Assembly (NCBI GenBank): GCA_963169635.1
Contig: CAUJDL010000087.1
Location: 16,360 to 80,359, forward strand
Source: Bacteroidota bacterium
GTDB lineage: Bacteria; Bacteroidota; Bacteroidia; Chitinophagales; Chitinophagaceae
DNA: 64,000 nucleotides
Direction of reading: 5' to 3'
Below are positions 18,407-27,570 of this stretch, one piece after another; the stretch's first letter is position 1, and each line of letters starts with the position of its first letter. The notes under the pieces are model-generated. The model was not told where the DNA came from and did not search any database. It was given only the letters and a program-made list of their open reading frames with translations. Made by a program: the position numbers and the translations under genes.

Positions 18407-18438
18407 ATACTTTTTTGTTGAAATTTTTTTTAATGAGT

Positions 18439-19770
18439 TTAAAGTTTACCAATTGCTTTTAAGAAATCTACTTTAGCTATTACAGCATCGTATAAAGCAG
18501 CTATATAATTGGTTTGTGCAGTTTTTAAATCTGTTTGAGCAGTAGTAATTTCTGTATTAGAGCCTGTACCAATTTCAAATTTCTTTTTTGTTTGGTTATA
18601 TACAGATTCTGCTAACTGCATATTCTTTTTTTGAAAGTCCATAGTTTCTATAGCAGACTGAAATTTAAGTTTTGCAGTAGCTACTTCATTATCTATATTA
18701 TTTTTTAAACTTGCTAAATTGTTTTCTGTTTGTTGTAGTTCTATTCTAGAAAGTTTTACTTGAGATGTTCTTGCAAAACCATTAAAGATAGGTACAGAAA
18801 CTTTTAAACCTATATAAGACATATCGTACCAATCGCCTTTTTCAAAAAAAGTAAATTTTTGTCTGTAAGCTTGTTTGCCATAAACACCAACAGCAGCAAT
18901 AGTTGGTAGTGCCATATATTGATAGCGTTTAATATTATACTGATTTAATTTTTTAACTGTTTGCAATAATTGAAAATCATTTCTATCTTGATAGTTTACG
19001 CTATCAGCTAAAATATTTTCTTTAATAATATTGTCGTTTAAAGTATCTGTAAGTATTAGTGAATCTTTAACAGGCATACCCATTAAAGTTTTTAAACCTA
19101 AATAACCAATTTCAATATTGTTTAATGCTTTTTGTTTTTCTGTAATTAAGTTAGTTAATGTAACATCTACTTTATCTACATCTAACTTTTCAGCAAAACC
19201 ATTTTTATACATTTCATTAGCATCATGCTTTAATTTTTGAAATCTTTGAATGTTGGCATCTAACAATTGTATTTGCGTTTTGCTTACTACTAATTGATAG
19301 TATATTTTATAAATATTGGTTTTAATAGCTTCTTCAGTTACTGCAACATTTTTAGTTGCAAAATCTATTGATGTTTTTCTTGCTTGAAGCCCAACAAAAA
19401 CTTGCCCATCAAATAATAATTGTTGTAATTGAAAAATTACATTGCTACTATATTTTACACCAAAGTTTACAGCAATTAATTGTCCAGGATATCCAAATGC
19501 ATCACCTGGAATTACCTGTGTAGGAACTTTTAAATTATCTGTAACATCAACACTGGCATTTAAAGAAGGAAATGCAGCAGCAGTAATACCTCTGTTGGTT
19601 TGCTCTTGTGCTTTAATATTTAATAAAGCATTTTTTACTTGTACATTGTTTTTAGCTGCATAATCAGCAGCTTGTTTAATGGTAAATTCGTGTTTTGTTT
19701 GTGCATGAATTGTTGTAGTTGTTATTAAACTTAATAACAAAATTGTGTAGCTTAATCTCCGTTTTTGCAT
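18439..19770 (-). CDS. TolC-family outer-membrane efflux channel
   Basis: Outer-membrane factor of the tripartite pump. A signal peptide is visible (SYTILLLSLITTTTIHAQT). It is followed by two repeats of long amphipathic helices typical of the OEP family: KQAADYAAKNNVQVKNALLNI near 35-55, IYYQLVVSKTQIQLLDANIQRFQKL near 165-190, and a second set from about 330 (NLASLKNNIDNEVATAKLKFQSAIETMDFQKKN). The end IAALYDAVIAKVDFLKAIGKL matches the family's C-terminal helix. 443 aa is a typical length. The start lies 5 bases after the tetR stop, so translation is probably coupled within the operon. Confidence 0.95.
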   Translation of the reverse strand: MQKRRLSYTILLLSLITTTTIHAQTKHEFTIKQAADYAAKNNVQVKNALLNIKAQEQTNRGITAAAFPSLNASVDVTDNLKVPTQVIPGDAFGYPGQLIAVNFGVKYSSNVIFQLQQLLFDGQVFVGLQARKTSIDFATKNVAVTEEAIKTNIYKIYYQLVVSKTQIQLLDANIQRFQKLKHDANEMYKNGFAEKLDVDKVDVTLTNLITEKQKALNNIEIGYLGLKTLMGMPVKDSLILTDTLNDNIIKENILADSVNYQDRNDFQLLQTVKKLNQYNIKRYQYMALPTIAAVGVYGKQAYRQKFTFFEKGDWYDMSYIGLKVSVPIFNGFARTSQVKLSRIELQQTENNLASLKNNIDNEVATAKLKFQSAIETMDFQKKNMQLAESVYNQTKKKFEIGTGSNTEITTAQTDLKTAQTNYIAALYDAVIAKVDFLKAIGKL

Positions 19771-19775
19771 ATACC

Positions 19776-20381
19776 TTATTTTAATCTTTGTTGTTTATAT
19801 TTTTGAAGTTGTTTAGCTCCTTTAGTTGTAGCAATTCCCAAAATAAAATTTTCTGACATTTCTAAGAACAGTGTAATTCTATCAATTTTATGCTCTTCAA
19901 ATGCTTCATTATTTAATATCATGAAAATGGTTTCTACTCTAAATAAGCTTAATGCTTCTATATTAATATCTTCTCTGTAAAATCCTTCTTTAATACCTCT
20001 TCTTAAATTATCTTTTACTAATTCTAGTAAATGTTTTCTTTTAAAATCTAATAATTTGCTATATGCTTTAACATGATATTTTTTAAGATCAAATATTAAA
20101 ACAAGGTTCATAGATTTAAATAAATCTTCTACTGCTGTTATAGCAATAAATATTTCGTGAATAGCATCTTTACAACAAGCTTGAATTTCGCAACTCATTT
20201 GTTGGTTTCTATCAATTTCTTTATTAATAACAGCATCTACCAAGTCATTTTTATCTTTATAATACTGATAAATGGTTTTTTTGCTAATACTTAAATGTTG
20301 TGCTATTTCATCCATACTTATACTACGAATGCCATATTTCATAAATAGTTTAGAGGTTTCTTCTACAATTCTTTGCTGCAT
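19776..20381 (-). CDS. TetR-family transcriptional regulator of the efflux operon
   Basis: One-component repressor. The N-terminal helix-turn-helix (about residues 5-50) is classic: ETSKLFMKYGIRSISMDEIAQHLSISKKTIYQYYKDKNDLV. The C-terminal ligand-binding part (about 60-200) is all-helical and diverged, as is usual. It is the first gene of the operon tetR-tolC-adaptor-pump. An inverted repeat overlapping a Bacteroidota-type promoter lies just upstream, so autoregulation and control of the pump are likely. The inducing ligand is unknown. Confidence 0.95.
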   Translation of the reverse strand: MQQRIVEETSKLFMKYGIRSISMDEIAQHLSISKKTIYQYYKDKNDLVDAVINKEIDRNQQMSCEIQACCKDAIHEIFIAITAVEDLFKSMNLVLIFDLKKYHVKAYSKLLDFKRKHLLELVKDNLRRGIKEGFYREDINIEALSLFRVETIFMILNNEAFEEHKIDRITLFLEMSENFILGIATTKGAKQLQKYKQQRLK

Positions 20382-20411
20382 TTTTTAAACTTTTTTAATG
20401 ATTTCAGGGTG

Positions 20412-20442
20412 CGAAACTAAGGAAACTATTTACATAACCAAA
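20412..20442 (-). promoter_or_regulatory. Promoter of the tetR-RND efflux operon (Bacteroidota type)
   Basis: On the minus strand TTTG (20439-20442) is followed after exactly 19 bases by TAGTTTCG (20412-20419). This matches the Bacteroidota -33 TTTG / -7 TAnnTTTG consensus with one mismatch in the -7 box. The predicted transcription start is about 20-25 bases before the tetR ATG. Confidence 0.6.
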
Positions 20443-20448
20443 GTTTCC
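20421..20448. promoter_or_regulatory. Candidate TetR operator
   Basis: GGAAACT-N14-AGTTTCC is a perfect 7-bp inverted repeat. It lies over the spacer and -33 box of the predicted promoter. A third GAAACTA half-site (20413-20419) overlaps the -7 box. Position and symmetry fit a TetR-family operator. Confidence 0.55.
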
Positions 20449-20530
20449 GCAGTTTATTTTTAATTTTTTTTCAAAATTTTATCAAATCAAGATTTGTATT
20501 TAGCAACTAAGTTTATATTACATTTACATT

Positions 20531-21175
20531 ATGGATAAATCACAGTTAAAAGCAGCTTATAAAAATCAGCTAAAAAAGCTATTGCAGTATTTTATTCAAG
20601 GTATTGTAGTTTTAGCACCAATAGGAATTACTGTTTGGGCAATTTTATCTTTATTTAATTTAATAGATGATTTATTACCTAATTTATTACATTCCATTTT
20701 TCCTGAATGGATAGGTAAAGATGCAGAAGGCAATATTGAAAAAACTACAGGTTTAGGTTTTATATTAATTATAGCTTTTGTATTATTAGTTGGTAGGCTA
20801 TCTTCTATATTTATGGTAGGTAGGTTAGTAGATATTTTAGATAAGGTTTTAGAAAATACTCCTGGTATAAAAATTATTTATAGTTCTGTAAAAGATTTTT
20901 TAGAAGCATTTGCAGGAAATAAAAAAAAGTTTGATAAGCCTGTTTTAGTAAGTGTAGATGCTGTAGATGTTTGGCGTGTTGGTTTTATTACAAGATTAGA
21001 TGCAGCAGATTTAGACATGAAAGAACATGTAGTAGTTTATGTGCCTCACTCTTATGCAATTAGTGGCATTACTTATATAGTGCCTAAAGAAAAAATTAAA
21101 CCATTAAAAAATATTTCTGCTTCAGATGCAATGAAATTTACTTTAACTGGTGGTGTGGTAGAAATTGATGAATAA
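20531..21175 (+). CDS. DUF502 family membrane protein
   Basis: 214-aa protein of the DUF502 family, which has no established function (plant relatives are the COV/LCV-like proteins). Two transmembrane helices are visible, about residues 18-40 (FIQGIVVLAPIGITVWAILSLF) and 76-97 (GLGFILIIAFVLLVGRL). The signature PGIKIIYSSVKDFLEAFAG follows, then a soluble beta-rich domain (PVLVSVDAVDVWRVGFITR, VVVYVPHSYAISGITYIVP). It starts 149 bases from the divergent tetR gene. It converges, with 3 bases between stops, on the 746-aa-class secreted protein. The family assignment is firm, the role unknown. Confidence 0.93.
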   Translation: MDKSQLKAAYKNQLKKLLQYFIQGIVVLAPIGITVWAILSLFNLIDDLLPNLLHSIFPEWIGKDAEGNIEKTTGLGFILIIAFVLLVGRLSSIFMVGRLVDILDKVLENTPGIKIIYSSVKDFLEAFAGNKKKFDKPVLVSVDAVDVWRVGFITRLDAADLDMKEHVVVYVPHSYAISGITYIVPKEKIKPLKNISASDAMKFTLTGGVVEIDE

Positions 21176-21178
21176 AAT

Positions 21179-23395
21179 TTACTCTGCTGAATTTTGTTCT
21201 TCTTCTTGCTGCATAGCTATATGATAAGCCATAATAAATATAGCACCAAGATTTTTGTGTGGCGGAACATAATCTTCAAAATTTTCTTTATATGCACCAG
21301 TAAATTGAGTAGATAAATTCTTCCACATTAAAGGCCAATTTAAATTTTTATTTAACCTTAAAGAATTTACAATAGCATTAATTAAATTAATATTAATAGC
21401 ACCTGTACCAGTTTGTTTAGATGAAATAATATGTGCTTGAGGGCAGGTTTCTAACACTTCATTTAATCTTTGATAACCACCACAACTACCCAACAAAATT
21501 ACTTTTGCAGAACTTGGTAATTGTTCAATTGTAGAGCCAACAAAATAACTATGACCTCTATGAATTACAATAGTAGGATACAATTCATTTTCTTCTAAAT
21601 ATCTGCCTAAAGCTTCTTGTGCTTTTACATCTAAATCTGTTTCATTGTCTAAAGGCTTGTTGCAATATATACTAATAGGCACACCTTTTACACTATGAAT
21701 TTCAACCCAATCTTCTGTTTCAGTTTTTTTCCAGTTTGGTGCTGTATAATATTTAAAGAAAGAATTAAAAACTGCTTTACCATCTTTATCGCCATAAAAA
21801 AATTGTTGAATAATTATTCTACCACTACTATCTTTTAATTCTTTTATAGGCATTTGATAAATACCTGTAATACCTAACCTACTAGCAATATCAATTTTAT
21901 TAGTAGAATCCATTGACTGAAAAATAATATTTAGCAAATTATAAATGGTTAATCCTCTTTTATTATTTGCTTTTTCACTTTCAAAAAGGTTAGTAGCAAT
22001 TTGCGATAAAATTAATTTTCTGATATTAATATTATAAATACTAGCATAAGAATTAGCAACATCAACAGCATCTTCTAAAGATGTAGTATTTTCTAATCCA
22101 GAAACAAAATTTCTCATTAATGTTTCTGCATTTTGCTTATTCATTTTAGCTAAAAAATTATCTAGTGTATTATAGTTAGCAGCAATTTTTATAAACTTTT
22201 TATAGTAATCGTAATTAACCCATTTTAATAAAGTATCTGAAACGGGATGTTGCATTTTTTCAAAAATTCTTTTATACACACCTAAATAACTACTTGTATA
22301 AATTTCTTCTTCGCCTAAAACAGCTACATAATATAAATCTCTTGGTGTTAATGGATTTAAACAAGCAAAACGAATATTTTCTTTCTCATCGTGTAGTGCA
22401 TTTATTGGTGTAATATATAATTCTACAGCTTTTGTTTTAAGACGATTAGTTAAAACTTTCATTACAAGTGGTGTATCATTATTTTTTACTCTTCCTGCAT
22501 ATTCAATTTGTGTATTAACTAACAACTGATAATACTTTAAACTATCATTTAAAACTTTGGTAATATCAGCCATAGAAATTTTTCCTTTATATAAATTATC
22601 TAAAAAAGGAAAATACATTCTGCCTGTTTTCATTAATGCTAACAAGCCAATTTGCTTAACTAATGGATGATTAACAGATTGAATTTTTTTACCTAAAGCA
22701 TTAGGTGCAGCAGCATAATTATATAGTTGTTCAGGATCTTTAAAAGCATTGCTAATAATAATACTATCTGCAAAAGATGCTTGTGGATTTTGCGATAATA
22801 AGCTCATTGTTTTTTTAGGATAACGATGAATTTTTTTTAATAAAATAACATCATCGCAAGAAGCTATACCTACATTATCTTTTAAAGCAAAGTTTTTAAT
22901 TAAAATTTCTCCCACTTCAAAATCATTATTTTCAACAATAGGCTTTATAGAGTTTTTGCTTAGTTCTAATTGCATAGCATCTCTATAAGCAATGATGAAA
23001 TGATACAATAAATGTCCTTTATAAAATTTTGCTTTATAACCTGTAACAAAAGCATTGAGCATATCATTAACACCACGCAACCATTTGTATTTACTATTAG
23101 CATCTATATTATCATCAAGCTCAATACTTGCTTGCATATTATCTACAATAGTGTGTAGTGCATCATTTATCTTTTCATTAACTGTATCTACAGAACTTAT
23201 AATAAATTCATTGTCATTAACACCATCTAATTGTGTAATTAATTTTTGTGTTTTATCAATTATATCATGATTTAATTGACGCATTGTAGGCACTGTAGGC
23301 ATTGGAATAGGAATAGTTGGGGTAAATGTTTGTGCTACAGATGTTGTAATGCTAAACAGTATTAATAATATAATTAAGTAATTTTTTTTCATCAT
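21179..23395 (-). CDS. Secreted protein of unknown family with possible His/Cys (caspase/gingipain-like) C-terminal module
   Basis: The ORF track begins at 23419 (746 aa), but a signal peptide starts at the Met-Met at 23395/23392 (MMKKNYLIILLILFSITTSVAQ), so I use 23395. Residue numbers here follow the 746-aa frame. About 40-580 is mostly helical, with no recognised family. Near the end, PTIVIHRGHSYFV (His620, His623) is followed after a short spacer by AKVILLGSCGGYQRLNEV (Cys646), then HIISSKQTGTGAININLINAIVNSL. Strand-His-Gly-His-spacer-strand-Gly-Ser-Cys-Gly resembles the catalytic His/Cys layout of clan CD peptidases (caspase, gingipain, CHAT). That is an inference from motif order only. 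There is no T9SS tail, so it is probably periplasmic. It stands alone on its strand. Confidence 0.78.
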   Translation of the reverse strand: MMKKNYLIILLILFSITTSVAQTFTPTIPIPMPTVPTMRQLNHDIIDKTQKLITQLDGVNDNEFIISSVDTVNEKINDALHTIVDNMQASIELDDNIDANSKYKWLRGVNDMLNAFVTGYKAKFYKGHLLYHFIIAYRDAMQLELSKNSIKPIVENNDFEVGEILIKNFALKDNVGIASCDDVILLKKIHRYPKKTMSLLSQNPQASFADSIIISNAFKDPEQLYNYAAAPNALGKKIQSVNHPLVKQIGLLALMKTGRMYFPFLDNLYKGKISMADITKVLNDSLKYYQLLVNTQIEYAGRVKNNDTPLVMKVLTNRLKTKAVELYITPINALHDEKENIRFACLNPLTPRDLYYVAVLGEEEIYTSSYLGVYKRIFEKMQHPVSDTLLKWVNYDYYKKFIKIAANYNTLDNFLAKMNKQNAETLMRNFVSGLENTTSLEDAVDVANSYASIYNINIRKLILSQIATNLFESEKANNKRGLTIYNLLNIIFQSMDSTNKIDIASRLGITGIYQMPIKELKDSSGRIIIQQFFYGDKDGKAVFNSFFKYYTAPNWKKTETEDWVEIHSVKGVPISIYCNKPLDNETDLDVKAQEALGRYLEENELYPTIVIHRGHSYFVGSTIEQLPSSAKVILLGSCGGYQRLNEVLETCPQAHIISSKQTGTGAININLINAIVNSLRLNKNLNWPLMWKNLSTQFTGAYKENFEDYVPPHKNLGAIFIMAYHIAMQQEEEQNSAE

Positions 23396-23515
23396 GATAA
23401 TACAAAAATAATCGTTCAATAGCTTTTAATTGCATAAAGCATGTTAAAGCATTTAATTTAATAAAGATTTAAAATATAATTTAACTGTATAAAGTTATTT
23501 TTGTAGCCATATCTA

Positions 23516-24202
23516 ATGAATAACATGGAAATAAAATCAAAAAAAATTTTAATAGCAGATGATGAGCAAGATATTTTAGATATCATTAGTTATAATTTAA
23601 TTGCAGAAGGTTATGAAGTAATTACTGCTAACAATGGTAATGAAGCAATTGAAAAAGCAAAACAATATAATCCAGACCTGATTATTTTAGATATTATGAT
23701 GCCTAAAAAAACAGGACTTGAAGTTTGTAATATTTTAAGAAAAGATGTTTTATTTAAAGATACCTTAATAATTTTTTTAACTGCACTTAATGATGAAGAT
23801 ACACATATAAAAGGTTTAGAAACTGGTGCAGATGATTATATAAGTAAACCTATTAGTACCAAAATTTTAGTAAGCAGGGTAAATGCATTATTTAGAAGAA
23901 TTAATAAAGAAGAAGACAAAACAATTAAAATAAATAATATTGTTATAGACCCTATTAAGTATATGGTATTAGTAGATAATGCAGAAGTAGTATTAGCTAA
24001 AAAAGAATTTGAATTATTGTATTTATTAGCAGCCGATGCAGGTCGTGTATTTTTAAGACAAGAAATACTTTCGCAAGTATGGGGTTTAGATGTAATTGTT
24101 GGTGATAGAACAATAGATGTACATATTCGTAAAATACGTCAGAAATTAAATTTAGATTGTATAGCTACTGTAAAAGGTGTAGGTTATAAATTTATTGTAT
24201 AA
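23516..24202 (+). CDS. OmpR/PhoB-family response regulator
   Basis: Two-component DNA-binding regulator. The receiver domain (residues about 8-125) has IADDEQD, phospho-acceptor Asp59 in LIILDIMMPKKTGLEV, Thr/Ala in IIFLTALND, and Lys in ADDYISKPIS. The C-terminal winged helix (about 135-228) reads VVLAKKEFELLYLLAADAGRVFLRQEILSQVWG...VGDRTIDVHIRKIRQKL...TVKGVGYKF, typical of PhoB. The start could also be Met4 (23525). A TATTTTTG box (23496-23503) precedes it at a suitable distance, but no clear -33 box is seen. No histidine kinase gene is adjacent, so the partner is elsewhere. The 3' end overlaps dxs by 11 bases, tail to tail. Confidence 0.95.
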   Translation: MNNMEIKSKKILIADDEQDILDIISYNLIAEGYEVITANNGNEAIEKAKQYNPDLIILDIMMPKKTGLEVCNILRKDVLFKDTLIIFLTALNDEDTHIKGLETGADDYISKPISTKILVSRVNALFRRINKEEDKTIKINNIVIDPIKYMVLVDNAEVVLAKKEFELLYLLAADAGRVFLRQEILSQVWGLDVIVGDRTIDVHIRKIRQKLNLDCIATVKGVGYKFIV

Positions 24203-25988
24203 AACTTTTTATTGTTTTAATTATTGCATTAGTGTCGTAACCACACTCTTCATATAATTCTTTTAAACTACCATGTTCAATAGTTTTATCAGGAATACCT
24301 AAAACTTTTATGTTAGCATGATATTGATGTATAGCCATAAACTCAATAATAGCAGAGCCAAAACCACCTGTAACAGTACCATCTTCTACAGTAATTATTT
24401 GTTGGTATTGTTGAAAAATTTGGTGCAATAAATTTTCATCTAATGGTTTTGCAAAACGCATATCGTAATGTGCAGGTTGTATATTTTCTTTTATTAATGT
24501 TGTTAAAGCTGCTTGTACAAAATTGCCTACATGTCCTAAAGAAAGTATAGCTATATTTTTTCCTTCTTGTAAAATTCTGCCTTTACCAATAGTTATTTCT
24601 TCAAACTTTGTTTGCCATTCAGGCATTACACCTTCGCCTCTTGGATAACGAATAACAAAAGGATGATGAGTTGTTGGTAATTGAGAAGTGTACATTAAAT
24701 TTCTAAGTTCTTGCTCATTCATAGGAGCAGCAATAATCATGTTTGGAATACACCTGAAATAAGCTATATCATAACAGCCATGATGTGTAGTACCATCTTC
24801 GCCAACTAAACCTGCTCTGTCTAAACAAAAAGTAATGGGTAAATTTTGAATTGCAACATCATGTATTACTTGGTCGTAAGCTCTTTGCATAAATGTAGAA
24901 TAAATGTTGCAAAACACTTTAATACCTTGTGTTGCCAAACCTGCACTTAGTGTTACAGCATGTTGCTCACTAATACCAACATCAAAGGCACGATGAGGCA
25001 TTTTTTCCATCATAAATTTTAATGAAGAGCCACTTGGCATTGCAGGAGTAATAGCCATTATTTTTTCATTCATTTCTGCCAGCTCAATCATTGTATTACC
25101 AAATACATCTTGATATTTGGGAGGTTGTGGAGTAGTAAAAGTTTTCTTATAAATTTCTCCTGTTATTTTATCAAACAATCCTGGTGAGTGCCATTTAGTT
25201 TGTTCTTTTTCTGCTTGTGCATAGCCTTTACCTTTTATTGTAGTAATATGTAAAAGTTTAGGACCTGCAATATTTTTTAATTTTTGTAATGTAGCTACAA
25301 GATGTAAAATATTATGACCATCTTCTACACCAAAATAAGCAATATTTAATGCTTCAAAAAAGTTGATATTTTTTTGTGTATTGTTATTATTAGCAACAAG
25401 GGTAGATAAATATTTTTGCAATGCACCAACATTGGGGTCAATGCTAATATGATTATCATTTAGTATAATTAAAATATCAGCATCTGTAACACCTGCATTA
25501 TTTAAAGCTTCAAAAGCCATTCCAGCAGCAATACTTCCATCGCCAATTACTGCAATTGATTTTCTATTTTCATTTTTATATTTTGCTGCAATTGCAATAC
25601 CCAAAGCTGCACTAATAGAAGTAGAAGAATGCCCAACACCAAAAGCATCATATTCACTCTCACTCATTTTAGGAAAACCACTAATGCCTTTATATTTTCT
25701 GTTAGTAATAAAATTATCTCTTCTGCCTGTTAAAATTTTATGTCCATAAGCCTGATGACCAACATCCCAAATTAATTTATCATAAGGAGTATTGTAAACA
25801 TAATGCAAAGCAACTGTAAGTTCTACCACACCAAGGCTTGCAGCAAAATGGCCACCATGCATACTTACAATATCAATAATATATTGTCTAAGCTCTTGAC
25901 AAACTTGCTGAAGCTTATCAGTACTTAATTTTTTTAAATCAGCAGGGTTATCAATTGTTTGTAATAATTTTCCTGGAATTATTTCCAT
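24192..25988 (-). CDS. dxs: 1-deoxy-D-xylulose-5-phosphate synthase
   Basis: First enzyme of the MEP isoprenoid pathway: thiamine-diphosphate-dependent condensation of pyruvate and glyceraldehyde 3-phosphate to DXP, in the cytosol. At 598 aa it is slightly shorter than the usual 620-640. Visible are HGGHFAASLGVVELTVALHYV, the active-site DVGHQAYGHKILTGRR, the ThDP/Mg motif IGDGSIAAGMAFEALNNAG...ILNDN, the pyrimidine domain FDVGISEQHAVTLSAGLATQG, and DRAGLVGEDGTTHHG. It probably supplies precursors for the polyprenyl synthase at 41.7 kb and for menaquinone. It stands as a single gene overlapping the response regulator tail. Confidence 0.97.
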   Translation of the reverse strand: MEIIPGKLLQTIDNPADLKKLSTDKLQQVCQELRQYIIDIVSMHGGHFAASLGVVELTVALHYVYNTPYDKLIWDVGHQAYGHKILTGRRDNFITNRKYKGISGFPKMSESEYDAFGVGHSSTSISAALGIAIAAKYKNENRKSIAVIGDGSIAAGMAFEALNNAGVTDADILIILNDNHISIDPNVGALQKYLSTLVANNNNTQKNINFFEALNIAYFGVEDGHNILHLVATLQKLKNIAGPKLLHITTIKGKGYAQAEKEQTKWHSPGLFDKITGEIYKKTFTTPQPPKYQDVFGNTMIELAEMNEKIMAITPAMPSGSSLKFMMEKMPHRAFDVGISEQHAVTLSAGLATQGIKVFCNIYSTFMQRAYDQVIHDVAIQNLPITFCLDRAGLVGEDGTTHHGCYDIAYFRCIPNMIIAAPMNEQELRNLMYTSQLPTTHHPFVIRYPRGEGVMPEWQTKFEEITIGKGRILQEGKNIAILSLGHVGNFVQAALTTLIKENIQPAHYDMRFAKPLDENLLHQIFQQYQQIITVEDGTVTGGFGSAIIEFMAIHQYHANIKVLGIPDKTIEHGSLKELYEECGYDTNAIIKTIKSFIQ

Positions 25989-26090
25989 GAATAAAAAAAT
26001 TTATTTTGCTAAATTAGTATTTAGGTCTTTTATATAAACTGAATTATTTTTGTTTGATTAAATTTTATAAAAGTGTAAATGTAATTGATT

Positions 26091-26495
26091 ATGCAATATT
26101 GGTTAGTAAAGTCAGAGCCTTTTAAATATAGTTGGGAGCAATTTGTAAAAGATGGTAAAACATTTTGGGATGGTGTACGTAATTATGCAGCAAGAAATAA
26201 TTTAAAAGCCATGAAGAAAGGCGATTTAGTTTTTTGGTATCATAGTAATGAAGGGCTTGCTATTGTTGGTATTGCTAAAGTTGTAAAAGAAGCATATCAA
26301 GACCCTACAACTAATGATACAGCTTGGGTTGTGGTAGATTTAAAACCTGTAAAGCAATTAAAAAATACTGTAACACTTGCACAAATTAAAGCAGAAAAAA
26401 ATTTAGCCAATATGGATTTAGTTCGTTTAAGCAGACTTTCTGTAGGTGCTGTAAAAGATTTTGAGTGGAATAAAATTTTAACTATGGCAGAATAA
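26091..26495 (+). CDS. EVE-domain protein
   Basis: Small cytosolic protein of the EVE family (PUA-like fold, related to human THYN1), known to recognise modified bases in nucleic acid. The track starts at a TTG (26085); the ATG at 26091 gives the standard start MQYWLVKSEPFKYSWEQF, so I chose it. Family hallmarks are WLVKSEP, FWDGVRNYAARNNLKAMKKGDLVFWYHS and the closing LVRLSRLSVGAVKDFEWNKIL. About 134 aa, full length. No restriction or modification gene is nearby, so there is no sign of a defence role here. A TATTTTTG promoter-like box lies at 26045-26052. Confidence 0.93.
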   Translation: MQYWLVKSEPFKYSWEQFVKDGKTFWDGVRNYAARNNLKAMKKGDLVFWYHSNEGLAIVGIAKVVKEAYQDPTTNDTAWVVVDLKPVKQLKNTVTLAQIKAEKNLANMDLVRLSRLSVGAVKDFEWNKILTMAE

Positions 26496-26543
26496 TTTCT
26501 CTTACTCAATATGTTTTATTCTATCATATTTACAAGCAATAAT

Positions 26544-26566
26544 TAACAAATAATGGCTATTTGTTA
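26544..26566. promoter_or_regulatory. Perfect 9-bp inverted repeat between the EVE gene and the secreted unknown
   Basis: TAACAAATA and TATTTGTTA flank a 5-base loop. It lies 48 bases past the EVE stop and 49 bases before the next start. No T-run follows on the plus strand, so an operator or leader hairpin is as likely as a weak terminator. Confidence 0.35.
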
Positions 26567-26614
26567 GCAACTTTTAACTTTATTTACACATAGCAAATAG
26601 GTTCTTTGCATTGT

Positions 26615-27553
26615 ATGAAAAATCTTTTTGTATTCATTTTTGGGGTTTGTTCTTTTGTTATAAATACTCATGCACAAGATGTTGCAGGAAATTGGTATGG
26701 AATTGGAAAAGTAGATGCAACATCCATAGAAGGTAATGCTTATTTAACAGAATTAGTTTTAACACAGAAGGGTAAAAAAATAACAGGCCTATTAAATTAT
26801 TATTTTAGAGATAGCCTTTTTACTAATGAAGTTACAGGGAGTTTTGACCCAACTACAAGAGCATTAACTTTAAAATCTACCAATGTAATTTATTTTAATT
26901 CAAGTAATACAACTACAGGTATTGATTGTCCATTATTAGCTTATTTTACTTTAAGAACTGCTAGAGTTGGCTCTACATTAAGTGGAGAAATGTATGCATC
27001 AAAAGATTTTAAATATACATGCCCAACTATTAGTTTTAAACTAAAAAAGAATCTGCCAATTATTGAAGAAGAGCCTGTATTAGTACAAGAAGAAACAGAA
27101 GACATTAACAATGAAGATACAGCACAAGTAATTGTATCTGTAGCAGCACCTACGCCTTCTAATGCTGTTCTTAATAATGAAGATGCAGTAATAAAAAAGC
27201 AAGAATTTTTAAAAAGAGAAAAAACTTATATAAGAGAAATATTTATTGAAAACAATAATATTCAATTAGAGTTTTATGATAATGGTGCATTAGATAATGA
27301 TTCTATATCTGTATTCTTAAACAATCAATTAATACTTCCTAAAACAATGTTAGAGCATAAAGCTATTAAATTATCTTTTAAATATGATGATAGCTTACCT
27401 TTTAACGAGTTAAGTATGTATGCAGAAAGTTTAGGACTTATACCACCTAATACATCATTATTAGTAATTTATGATGGCACTAAAAGACATGATGTATTAC
27501 TTACAAGCGATTTTCAAAAAAATGGTACAATTAAATTAGTCAAGAAAAACTAA
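26615..27553 (+). CDS. Secreted protein, function unknown
   Basis: I chose the ATG at 26615 over the TTG used in the track, because it gives a clean signal peptide (MKNLFVFIFGVCSFVINTHAQ). The mature protein opens with a compact beta-rich domain, about residues 24-150 (VAGNWYGIGKVDATSIEGNAYLTELVLTQKGKKITGLLNYYF... TGSFDPTTRALTL), resembling lipid- or ligand-binding beta-barrels of the lipocalin kind, although no known motif is present. An acidic linker (IIEEEPVLVQEETEDINNEDT) and a short coil follow. A second beta-rich domain (about 205-312) contains ENNNIQLEFYDNGALDNDSISVFLNNQLIL. There is no sorting tail. No neighbour suggests a role. Confidence 0.7.
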   Translation: MKNLFVFIFGVCSFVINTHAQDVAGNWYGIGKVDATSIEGNAYLTELVLTQKGKKITGLLNYYFRDSLFTNEVTGSFDPTTRALTLKSTNVIYFNSSNTTTGIDCPLLAYFTLRTARVGSTLSGEMYASKDFKYTCPTISFKLKKNLPIIEEEPVLVQEETEDINNEDTAQVIVSVAAPTPSNAVLNNEDAVIKKQEFLKREKTYIREIFIENNNIQLEFYDNGALDNDSISVFLNNQLILPKTMLEHKAIKLSFKYDDSLPFNELSMYAESLGLIPPNTSLLVIYDGTKRHDVLLTSDFQKNGTIKLVKKN

Positions 27554-27570
27554 TTTAAAAACTTGTATTA

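Noticed and set aside
26091-26495. EVE-domain gene as part of a modification-dependent defence island
   Set aside because: No nuclease, methyltransferase or other defence gene nearby; neighbours are dxs and a secreted protein.
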